A stretch of 64,000 nt of DNA from positions 1-64,000 of the forward strand of contig NZ_BAGG01000031.1 in the NCBI RefSeq assembly GCF_000308695.1, given 5' to 3'. Origin of the DNA: Nocardia takedensis NBRC 100417. Its GTDB lineage: Bacteria > Actinomycetota > Actinomycetes > Mycobacteriales > Mycobacteriaceae. Of this stretch, positions 53,062 to 63,800 are shown one piece after another (the first letter of the stretch is position 1; every line of letters begins with the position of its first letter). The notes under the pieces were generated by a model. That model did no database searches and was not told the origin of the DNA. It worked only from the letters and a program-made list of their open reading frames with translations. The position numbers and the translations under genes are program-made.

Positions 53062-53769
53062 TCAGTCGGTGATGGGCGTGCGTGGCACAAGAGTGATGGT
53101 GAGTTCGTCGACATGACCGCCGAGGGCCAGATGCTCCCCGGTCACGTCGGTGAGGTTCCGCTCGGCGCCGGAGCGTAGGGTGTGCAGGGATACATGAGGT
53201 GGGCGGGAGCGCAGACCCGTTACGACGAGCACCCATACCGGTGTTGGGTCGAGGTCGACAGGGGTTTCGCGGTGGGCGCGAGTGGATCCGGGTGGGCCGA
53301 GTCGGTCGAACACCTCGTCTCGGCTGGCAACCAGACCGCGGCGTTTGAGTCGGCCGGCCATCTCGTGTTCGGTGACGCCGGTCGCTGCGATCAGCTCGTC
53401 CCAGGATGCCGCACGCTGCCAGCCGTCCGACAGCGCGGTGTCCATGGCCTCGCTCCAGTAGGCCTTGCCCGAGTCGACGGCATGGTCGATGAGCTGTTGT
53501 TCCCAGTCATAGTTCGGATCGTTGCGTAGTTCGGCGGCCAGCAGGGCCAGTGCCGCTCGCTTGCTGTTGCGGGCCGCACGCCGCTGCGGCGGTAGCAGCA
53601 TCCGGCAGCGGGCCCGCACCGCTTCGTCGGTGCGACCGAGTTCGGCCGCCAGTTCGAGGGCTGTTCTGCCCGCTCGGACCCCCTCGACCAGGCGACGGCA
53701 TTCGGCGGTCAACCACGGCTCACCGGCCCGCGCTGTGGCCACCCGCTCCGAATCGTAGGTTTCCGTCAT
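53062..53769 (-). CDS. Hypothetical protein with Myb/SANT-like N-terminus (235 aa)
   Basis: The first 60 or so residues contain WLTAECRRLVEGVRAGRTA, then ELGRTDEAVRARCRMLLPP, the tryptophan-helix-helix pattern of Myb/SANT-like or sigma-like DNA-binding domains. The middle part has W-rich helices (YDWEQQLIDHAV, YWSEAMDTALSDGWQRAASW). ATG 53769 has GGGAGGG about 7 bases upstream; the longer frame beyond it is unsupported. It may bind DNA in the accessory region. The family is not identified. Confidence 0.6.
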   Translation of the reverse strand: MTETYDSERVATARAGEPWLTAECRRLVEGVRAGRTALELAAELGRTDEAVRARCRMLLPPQRRAARNSKRAALALLAAELRNDPNYDWEQQLIDHAVDSGKAYWSEAMDTALSDGWQRAASWDELIAATGVTEHEMAGRLKRRGLVASRDEVFDRLGPPGSTRAHRETPVDLDPTPVWVLVVTGLRSRPPHVSLHTLRSGAERNLTDVTGEHLALGGHVDELTITLVPRTPITD

Positions 53770-54388
53770 GTGTGGTCCCTCCCTGTTTCCCCGCTGGCCT
53801 GAGCTGTTCGGCCCAGTCGGTGTTCCGGGTGGGAGTATTCCCCGCCACCCCGACAACTCCAGAGTGCACGAAAGTCGCACTGCAAGTGTCGGATTCATAT
53901 CGTAGGAACGGTCCTCGTATGGCTGTCCAGCCGCCTGTTCGGGCCAGCGGCCACTGGACGGCGGCAAAGGTCGACGACAGCACCGGGGCGGCCACGGGGG
54001 CGGATGGGCGTTCCGTCGGCTGGGCGGGAAGGGGCGTCGGCACTCGTCGATTCGAGCCGGAATCTCGGTAGGCGGTCCGGCGACCAGGGATGGTTCGCGG
54101 GCGGCTCCCGCGCCGGGCGCGATTCGGACAGGAAATCGGGGTGACAGGGGACGGACCGAGCGGTTCGTGACCTGCGGTTTGTGAACGTGTTCTAGCAATT
54201 CCGGCCGCGGTCGGGTGACCGGCGCGATCGCCGGGAATGGCCTCCGCGAGCAAACATCTGGACAGTGGTCCGACGGCGGGGATTGGTGGACGCAGCGCGG
54301 GAATCCGCAGCTCAGGGTAGATGTGATCGGATCGTGTCCGTGTCTTCGCGTGGGCGAGACGAGCGGTCGGCGAGGATGCTGGAGTATG
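53770..54388. other. Intergenic region before tRNA-Leu
   Basis: No gene is supported in these 619 bases. Frames on both strands are Arg/Ser-rich. It must contain the promoter of the minus-strand gene at 53769. The tRNA terminator region is expected near the right end, but I see no clear hairpin there. Confidence 0.45.
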
Positions 54389-54470
54389 TGCGCGAGAGGG
54401 GACTTGAACCCCTACGTCCGTGGACACCAGAACCTAAATCTGGCGCGTCTGCCAATTTCGCCACTCGCGC
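54389..54470 (-). tRNA. tRNA-Leu (anticodon UAG)
   Basis: On the minus strand the acceptor arms GCGCGAG and CTCGCGC pair, and the anticodon loop TTTAGGT (stem CCAGA/TCTGG) gives UAG, reading CUN leucine codons. A T-arm with GGTTCAAGTCC, a variable arm and discriminator A are present. No CCA is encoded. The length is 82 bases. Confidence 0.93.
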
Positions 54471-54585
54471 TTGATGGTACGACCGTCCAAACTCTACCGG
54501 GCTTGACCGGGATCGCGAAGAACATGTGGCGAGTGTCGTACTCGCCGGTAACCCGACCTGGGATTATAACGGTTCAGTAACGGTC

Positions 54586-54606
54586 AACATGAGGGGCGCT
54601 CATGTT
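54586..54606. promoter_or_regulatory. fas upstream box 1 (inverted repeat)
   Basis: AACATGAG-GGGCG-CTCATGTT: perfect 8-base arms with a 5-base spacer. It is the best of three related boxes upstream of fas and lies about 250-270 bases before its start. A TATAAC motif at 54565-54570 is just to the left. Confidence 0.6.
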
Positions 54607-54643
54607 TCGTACGCGTTGGTAACCGGATCGACCAGCGGGTTCA

Positions 54644-54664
54644 AACGTGAGGAGGGGTCATGTT
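54644..54664. promoter_or_regulatory. fas upstream box 2 (imperfect inverted repeat)
   Basis: AACGTGAG-GAGGG-GTCATGTT has the same layout and spacer as box 1, with two mismatches between arms. It starts 58 bases after box 1. Confidence 0.5.
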
Positions 54665-54725
54665 TCGGAAGATTCTGGTACTTCCGTGCGCGAATACCGA
54701 GTGGTAAGGGGGCGAGTGCGGAGCA

Positions 54726-54747
54726 AACGTGAGGATTTCCTCATGAT
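54726..54747. promoter_or_regulatory. fas upstream box 3 (inverted repeat)
   Basis: AACGTGAG-GATTTC-CTCATGAT keeps the box arms with a 6-base spacer. It contains a perfect TGAGGA-TT-TCCTCA core and lies about 110-130 bases before the fas start. Confidence 0.5.
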
Positions 54748-54855
54748 TTTGTGGAATCCTCGCGGAAGACAGGCCCGTGGGTCGCGAAGGTGCGAACCGG
54801 AAGGGAGCGACGTGCCGGACGGGGTAGGTCGCCAGGAGAGAAAGTCGAAAGCGTC

Positions 54856-57800
54856 TTGACGATCAACGAGAGCACCGAGACCGGGACCGGATCGAGCGCC
54901 AGGATCACCGCGCAGAGGGGTGAGGTGCGGGCGCCGTTGTTGGATCGTCTGCTGGACGGGGCGCCCTACGCGCTCGCGTTCGGCGGCCAGGGCGCGCAGT
55001 GGCTCGGCGAACTCGAGGAGATCGGGCGTGACAGCGCGCTCGAGCCCGAGTTGACCGCCCTGGTCAACGAAGCCGCCGCGCTGCTGGAACCCGTTGCGTC
55101 GCAACTGCTCGTGGTCCGTCCGGTCGGGTTCGACCCGATCGGGTGGCTGCTCGAAGAGGAACTCGCCGATCCGGACGCGGGGGACAGCTCCGCCGCGCCG
55201 TCGGACGCCGTGCTGCGCAGCGCGCCGGTGTCGATGCCCGGTGTGCTGCTGGCCCAGTTGGCGGCGCTGCGGGCGCTGCGGTTGCAGGGGCTGGACCCGA
55301 GTGAGAACGCGCCGGTGGCCGTGGTCGGGCATTCGCAGGGTCTGCTGGCCGCGGCGGCGGTCGAGGCAGGCGGCTCGCGGGACGCGGAACTGCTCGCGAT
55401 CGCCCAATTGGTCGGTGCCGCCGCGGGTCTGGTGGCCCGGCGGCGCGGGCTGATGCCGGTGGGGGAGAAGTCCTCGATGCTGGCGGTGTCCAACGTCGAT
55501 CCCGAGCGGTTGCGCGCCGTGCTGGCCGAGGTGTCGGAGGGCGTGGATCCGAAGGCGGCCGCGGTCATCTCGATCCGCAACGGACGCAGGCGCGTCGTGC
55601 TGTCGGGCACGCCGGCGCAGTTGGGTCGGGTGCGCGCGCGCTGCGGGGAGATCCACGACGAGCAGAGCAAGGCACGCGAGGCCAAGCAGTTCGGCGGCGC
55701 GGTGTTCGCGCCCGTGTTCGAGGATCTGCCGGTCGACGTCGCGTTCCACCATCCCGCGCTCGGCGACACCGTGGACCTGGTCGGCGGCTGGGCGGCGCAG
55801 TGCGGTCTGGACCGTGAACTGGCGAGCCGGATGGCCAAGGAGATCCTGGTCGATCCGGTCGACTGGGTCGCCACGGTCGACGAGGTCGTCGCCGCGGGCG
55901 CGCGGTGGATCCTGGACCTGGGCCCCGGCGATCTGCTGAGCCGGGTCACCGGCGGCTCGCTCAAGGGCGCGGGCGTCGGGATCGTGGCCGCGGCCACCCG
56001 GGCGGGGCAGCGCAGCCTGCTCACCCCGGGCGCCGCGCCGACGGTGGCGCGGCCGTGGTCCTCGTTCGCGCCGAAGCCGGTGCGCCTGCCCAACGGGCGC
56101 ATCGTGGTCGAGACCTCCTTCACCAAACTCACCGGCCGTTCGCCGATCCTGTTGGCGGGCATGACCCCGACCACGGTGGACGCCAAGATCGTCGCCGCGG
56201 CGGCCAACGCGGGCCACTGGGCCGAACTGGCCGGCGGCGGCCAGGTCACCGAGCAGATCTTCGCCGACCGGGTGGCCGAGCTGAAGACGCTGTTGCAGCC
56301 GGGCCGCACGGTGCAGTTCAACTCGCTGTTCCTGGACCCGTACCTGTGGAAGTTGCAGTTGGGCGGTAAGCGCCTGGTGCAGAAGGCCCGTCAGGCCGGC
56401 GCGCCGTTCGACGGCGTGATCGTCACCGCGGGTATTCCCGAACTGGAGGAAGCGGTCGCGCTGATCCAGGAGCTGACCGAGGTCGGCATCAGCCACGTCG
56501 CGTTCAAGCCGGGCACGGTCGCCCAGATCCGCGCGGTGCTGCGCATCGCCGACGAGGTCCCCGACTACCCGGTCATCATGCACATCGAAGGCGGCAGGGC
56601 CGGCGGTCACCACTCCTGGGAAGACCTCGACGACCTGCTGATCGAGACCTACGCCGAACTGCGCGGCCGCGACAACGTGGTGGTCTGCGTCGGCGGCGGC
56701 ATCGGCACGCCCGAGCGGGCCACCGAATACCTGACCGGTGAATGGTCGGCCGCGCACGGCTACCCGGTGATGCCGCTGGACGGCGTGCTGGTCGGCACCG
56801 CCGCGATGGCCACGCTGGAGGCGACCACCGCTCCCGAGGTCAAGCAGTTGCTGGTCGACACCCCCGGCACCCCCGACTGGGTCGGCGCGGGCACCGCCAA
56901 CGGCGGAATGGCTTCGGGCCGCAGCCAACTCGGCGCGGACATCCACGAGATCGACAACGCCGCCTCGCGGACCGGACGTCTGCTCGACGAGGTGGCCGGT
57001 GACGCCGACGCGGTCGCCGAACGTCGCGAGGAGATCATCGCGGCGCTGAACACCACCGCCAAGCCGTACTTCGGCGACGTCGCCACCATGACCTACCTGG
57101 ACTGGCTGGAGCGCTACGTCGAACTGGCCGTGGGCCTGGACCGCCGCAAGGATTTCGACTGCGGCAGCGACATCGGCGAGGCGATCATCGACGCCACCCG
57201 CTCGGTGTGGTTGGACATCACCTGGCGCGACCGGTTCGCGGAGATGGTGCGGCGCACCGAATCCCGCCTCAACCCGGCCGACCGCGGCGAGATCGAGACG
57301 CTGTTCGCCGATGATGACGAGTTCGAGCGCCCGGTGGACGCGATCTGCCGCCTGAAGGAGCGCTACACCGCCGCCGAGACCACGCTGCTGCATCCGGCCG
57401 ACGTGCCGTTCTTCATCTCGCTGTGCAAGATCCCGGGCAAGCCGGTGAACTTCGTGCCGGTGGTCGACGGTGACGTGCGCCGCTGGTGGCGTTCGGATTC
57501 GCTGTGGCAGGCCCACGACCCGCGCTACTCCGCCGATCAGGTGTGCGTGATCCCGGGCACCGTCGCGGTGGCAGGGATCACCCGGGTCGACGAGCCGGTC
57601 GGCGAACTGCTGGACCGTTTCGAGCAGGACACCGCCTACGCGCTGGTCCGCGCCGGTGACGTGCCCGCCGCGGTCGACGCGCGCCGGGTCGCCGGGGTGA
57701 CCGGCGGACCGATCGACACCGTGCTGGCCGCGCCGGACGTGCAGTGGTCCGGGCGCACCACCGTCAACCCGGTGCACCGCCTCGGCGACCTGACCGAGTG

Positions 57801-60800
57801 GACCGTGGACGGCAAGGGCGCGGTGCACCCGCGCACCGGTGCGACCCTGGTCGAGACCACCGGCCCCGAGGCCGAGAACGCCTACGTCGAGCTGAGCGTC
57901 CCGCTGCTGGGCCGCGACGCGGTGAAGATCCGGATCACCGTGCCGGTCTCCGCTTACAACGGCGGCGCGCCGGTCATCACCGAGGACGACGCCGAGACCG
58001 CGATGTCGGCGCTGCTGGCGGTCGCCGCCGGACAGTCGCTGCCGGAGGTGAAGGGCGGCACCGCGCACCTGAACGTCGCGTGGACGCCGGATCTGCTGGC
58101 CGACCACGCCGGCGTCACCGGATCGGGTCTGCCCGCCTCGCTGAGCACCCTGGGGCGCACCGTGCCCGACGTCTTGGTCGGCGCCTGCTGGCCCGCCGTG
58201 TTCGCGGTGCTCGGGGCCACCCGCACCGCCGACGGCGCGAGCGTCATCGAGGGCATGCTCGACCTGGTCCACCTCGATCATCAGGTCCAATTGCACGACG
58301 AACTGCCCGCCGACACCAGCGTTCTCGTGGTGCGCGCCACCGCGGGCGAGACCGTCGACACCGATATGGGTCGCGTGGTCGAGGTCAGCGTGAAGATCAC
58401 CGGCATGCTGGACAAGCCGGAGACCGGTCTGTCGATGCCGCCGGTCGCGACGCTCACCGAGCGCTTCGCCATCCGCGGCCGCAACGGCGCCGGGGAACTG
58501 GCCGATCCGCCGCGCGCGGCGGGCTCGGTCTCCGACTCCGTCACCGACACCCCGCGTCGCAGGCGTCGTGACGTCACCATGGTCGCCCCGCGCGCCATGC
58601 ACGCCTTCGCCGCGGTCTCGGGCGACCACAACCCCATCCACACCAGCGAATCCGCCGCCAAGCTGGCCGGACTCGGCAGCCCGATCGTGCACGGTATGTG
58701 GCTCTCGGCCGCCGCCCAGCACGCGGTCTCCGCGGTCGATCCGGACAGCGCGGCGCCCGCGCGGACGCTGACCGCGTGGACCACCCGCTTCCTGGGCATG
58801 GTGCGTCCCGGCGCGGAGATCGACGTGCGCGTGGAGCGGATCGCGGTCGACGCGGGCAGCGAGATCGTGGAGGTCTCCTGCCGGACCGGCGGCGATCTGG
58901 TGATGACCGCGACCGGTCGCACCGCCGCCCCGAAGACCGTCTACGCCTTCCCCGGCCAGGGCATCCAGGCCAAGGGCATGGGGCTGGACGCGCGGACCCG
59001 TTCCAAGGCCGCCAAGGAGATCTGGGACCGCGCCGACAAGCACACCCGCGAGGCCCTCGGCTTCTCGATCCTGGCCGTGGTGCGCGACAATCCGACCTAC
59101 CTCAAGGCGCGCGGCGTCGAGCACCGGCACCCGGACGGCGTGCTGCACCTGACCCAGTTCACCCAGGTCGCCATGGCCACCCTCGGTGTCGCGCAGGTCG
59201 CGGAGTTGCGCGAGGCGGGCGCGATGGTCGAGGGCGCGATGCTGGCCGGTCACTCGGTCGGCGAGTACAACGCGCTGGCCGCGGTGGCCGGTGTGCTGCC
59301 GCTCGAGGCCGTGCTCGAGGTGGTGTTCCAGCGCGGTTCGGCCATGCACGAACTGGTGCCGCGTGATGCCAAGGGCCGCAGCAACTACCGGATGGCCGCG
59401 ATCCGGCCCTCGCAGATCGGACTGCCCGACGACGAGGTCGTCTCGTTCGTGGCCGGTGTGGGCGAGCGGGTCGGCGAATTCCTCGAGGTCGTGAACCTGA
59501 ACCTGCGCGGCTCGCAGTACGCGATCGCGGGCACGGTCGCGGGCCTGGAGGCGCTGGAGACCGAGATCGACCGCCGCCGTGCCGAATTCGGCGGCAAGCG
59601 GGCCTTCATCCTGGTGCCCGGCATCGACGTGCCGTTCCATTCGACGGTGTTGCGCAAGGGCGTGCCGGAGTTCCGGCAGAAGCTCGAGCAGTTGCTCCCG
59701 CAGGATCTGCACCCGGAAATCCTGGTCGGCCGCTACATCCCGAACCTGGTGCCCAAGCCGTTCTCGCTGGACCGCGCGTTCGTCCAGGAGATCGCGGACC
59801 TGGTGCCCTCCGAGCCGCTGACCGAGGTCCTCGCCGACTTCGACGGCTGGGCCGCGCGCCCCAACGACCTGTGCCGGGTGGTGTTGATCGAGCTGCTGGC
59901 CTGGCAGTTCGCCAGCCCGGTGCGCTGGATCGAGACCCAGGACCTGCTGTTCACCGCGGTCGCCGACGGCGGTCTCGGGGTCGAGCGTTTCGTGGAGATC
60001 GGTCTCGGCGCTACGCCGACCGTGGCGAACCTGGCGAGCCAGACCCTCAAGCTCCCGAGCTTCGGCTCGGCCGCGGTCGAGGTGCTCAACATCGAGCGCG
60101 AGGCGAGCATCGTCTACGCCACCGACACCGATCCCGCGCCGGTGGACGACGAGCCGGAGGACACCCCGGCCGAGACCGCCGCCGCACCCGCCGCCGCGGC
60201 CCCCGCGCCCGTGGCGGCGCCGGTCGCGAGCTCGGGCGGACCGCGTCCGGACGACATCGTCTTCAGCGCCGCCGACGCCACCCGCGTGCTCATCGCGCTG
60301 TGGACCAAGCTGCGGCTGGACCAGATCGGCCCGGTGGACACCATCGAGGGTCTGTGCGACGGCGTGTCCTCGCGCCGCAACCAGTTGCTGGTCGACCTGG
60401 GCGCCGAACTGTCGCTCGGCGCGATCGACGGGGCCGCCGACGCCGACATGGGCGCGCTCTCGGCCACCGTCGAGCGCTTGGCCCGCACCTACAAGCCCTT
60501 CGGCTCGGTGCTCTCGGATTCTATCGGCGATCACCTGCGCAAGGTCTTCGGCCCGTCCGGCAAGCGGCCCGCCGCCATCGCCGAACGCGTCAAGAAGGTC
60601 TGGGAACTCGGTGACGGCTGGGCCCACCACGTCACCGCCGAGGTCTCCCTCGGCACCCGCGAGGGCGCCAGCGTGCGCGGCGGCGACCTGGGCGGACTGG
60701 TCGGCGGCGCGCTCGGCGACGGCGCCGCGGTGGACGCGGCCGTCGACGCGGCCGTGCAGGCCGTGGCCTCCCGACGCGGCGTCTCGGTGACGCTGCCCGC

Positions 60801-63800
60801 GGCCGGTGGCGGCGGCGGTGGCACCGTCGACGCGGCGGCGCTGGGCGAGTTCACCGAACAGATCACCGGCCGCGACGGCGTGCTGGCCAAGGCCGCGCGC
60901 GTCATCCTGGACGAACTCGGGCTCAGCGAACAGATCTCCGCGGTCGAGGCCGCCGACGATTCGCTGGCCGATCTGGTCTCGGCCGAACTCGGCTCGGACT
61001 GGCCGCGCATGGTCGCCCCGACCTTCGACGGTCGCAAGGCCGTGCTGATCGACGACCGCTGGGCCACCGCCCGCGAGGACCTGGTCCGGCTGTGGCTGGG
61101 CGAGGACAGCGAGGACGTCGCCGTCGAGGGTTACCTCGGCGCGGGCGAAGCCGTTGCCGCGCAGGCCGAATGGTGGCGGGCGCGCGCCAAGCACGAGGCG
61201 CGGTCGGTGCTGGCCGGTGTTTACGAGCGCATCGCCGAGGCCGCGCGCACCGAGGAACCGGGTCTGTGGTCCTCCGATGTCGCCGTGATCACCGGGGCGA
61301 GCAAGGGTTCCATCGCCGCCGCGGTGACCGGACGCCTGCTGCGCGGTGGCGCGACGGTGGTGGTCACCACTTCGAGCCTGAACGACGAGCGTCTCGGCTT
61401 CTACCGCTCGCTCTACCGCGACAACGCCCGCCAGGGCGCGGCGCTGTGGGTGGCGCCCGCGAACATGGCCTCCTACCAGGACATCGACGCGCTCATCGAG
61501 TGGGTCGGCACCGAGCAGGTGGACAACGCGGGCGGCGCGAAGGTCAAGACCAAGGACGCCATGACCCCGACCCTGTTGCTGCCGTTCGCGGCGCCGCGGG
61601 TGGCGGGCGATCTGTCCGACGCGGGCGCGCGCGCCGAACTCGAGATGCGCGTGCTGCTGTGGTCGGTGGAACGTCTCATCGGCGGACTGTCCGCGCTGGG
61701 CGCGGATCACGACGTCGACGCGAAACTGCACGTGGTGCTGCCGGGTTCGCCCAACCGCGGCCTGTTCGGCGGTGACGGCGCCTACGGCGAGTCCAAGGCC
61801 GCCCTGGACGCGGTGGTCGCCAAGTGGCGGGCCGAGAAGTCCTGGGCCGCGCGGGTCACGCTGGTGCACGCGCTGATCGGCTGGGTGCGCGGCACCGGCC
61901 TGATGGGTCACAACGATCCGATGGTCGACGCGGTCGAGGCCGCGGGCGTGCAGACCTGGTCGACCGCCGAGATGGCCGACGAACTGCTCAAGTGGTGCAC
62001 CTCGCGGGCCCGTCAGGTGACCGCGACCGGCCCGCAGCAGATCGACCTGACCGGTGGTCTGGCCCGCGCCAAGCTGGACCTGCCCGCGCTGGCCAAGCAG
62101 GCCGCCGAACAGGCCGCCGTCGAGGAGAGCGAAGCGGACGACGTCGCGACGATCCCCGCGCTGCCCGCGCCGCCGACCCTGAGTTCGGCGCTGCCCGTCC
62201 CCGAATGGGGCGAGGTGACGGCCGATCTCGCGGATATGGTCGTCATCGTGGGCGCGGGCGAACTCGGCCCGTACGGGTCGGCGCGCACGCGCTTCGAGGT
62301 CGAGGTGGCCGACGAACTGTCCGCCGCGGGCGTGCTCGAACTGGCCTGGACCACCGGCATGGTCACCTGGGAGAACGATCCCAAGCCCGGCTGGTACGAC
62401 ACCGAATCCGGTGACCTGGTGCCGGAATCCGAACTGGCCGAGCGCTACCACGACGCGGTGGTCGCCCGCTGCGGCGTGCGGCGCTACGCCGACGACGGCG
62501 CGATGCTCGACAACACGGCCCCGCTGATGACCTCGGTCTTCCTCGACGAGGACCTGTCGTTCACGGTGGGCACCGAAGCCGAGGCGCGGGCCTTCCACGG
62601 GTCCGATCCGGAGCACACGGTCATCACCCCCGCCGAGTCCGGCGACTGGACGGTGACCCGCAAGGCGGGCACCGAGATCCGGGTGCCGCGCAAGACCAAG
62701 CTCTCGCGCACCGTCGGGGGCCAGATCCCGACCGGCTGGGACCCGACCATCTGGGGCATCTCCGCCGATATGGCGTCCTCGGTGGACCGGGTCGCGCTGT
62801 GGAACATCGCCTGCACCGTGGACGCGTTCGTCAGTTCCGGGTTCAGCCCGGCCGAGCTGATGAGCTGGGTGCACCCCAGCCTGGTGGCCAACACCCAGGG
62901 CACGGGCATGGGCGGCATGTCCTCGATGCGCTCGCTCTACGTCGACAACCTGCTCGGCGAGCCGCGCCCGAACGACATCCTCCAGGAGGCGCTGCCGAAC
63001 GTGGCGCTGGCCCACGTGGTGCAGTCCTACGTCGGCAGCTACGGCGCGATGGTGCACCCGGTGGCGGCGTGCGCGACGGCGGCGGTCTCGGTCGAGGAAG
63101 GCGTGGACAAGATCCGCCTCGGCAAGGCCGACGTGGTGGTCGCGGGCGGCTTCGACGATCTCGGCATCGAGGGCATCGTCGGCTTCGGCGACATGTCGGC
63201 GACCGCGGATTCGGCGGCGATGAGCGCCAAGGGCATCAGCGACCGCTACTTCTCCCGCGCCAACGACCGTCGTCGCGGCGGCTTCGTCGAATCGCAGGGC
63301 GGCGGCACGGTGCTGCTCGCCCGCGGCGAGGTCGCGCTGGAACTCGGTCTGCCGGTGTTGGGCGTGGTGGCCTACGCGCAGTCCTTCGCCGACGGCGTGC
63401 ACACCTCCATCCCGGCCCCCGGCCTGGGTGCGCTGGGCGCGGGCCGCGGCGGACGCGAATCCCGCTTCGCCGCCGAACTGCGCAAGCTCGGCGTCGGCGC
63501 GGACGACATCGCGGTGATCTCCAAGCACGACACCTCCACCGCGGCCAACGATCCCAACGAGTCGGAGTTGCACGAGCGGTTGGCCGAGGCGATCGGCCGC
63601 ACCGAGGGCGCACCGTTGTTCGTCGTCTCGCAGAAATCGCTGACCGGCCACGCCAAGGGCGGCGCGGCGGCCTTCCAGCTGATCGGCCTGTGCCAGGTGC
63701 TGGAGAACGGCGTGGTGCCGCCGAACCGCAGCCTGGACTGCGTCGACGACAAGATGGCCGCCTACCCGCACCTGGTGTGGGCGCGCGAACCGCTGCGCTT

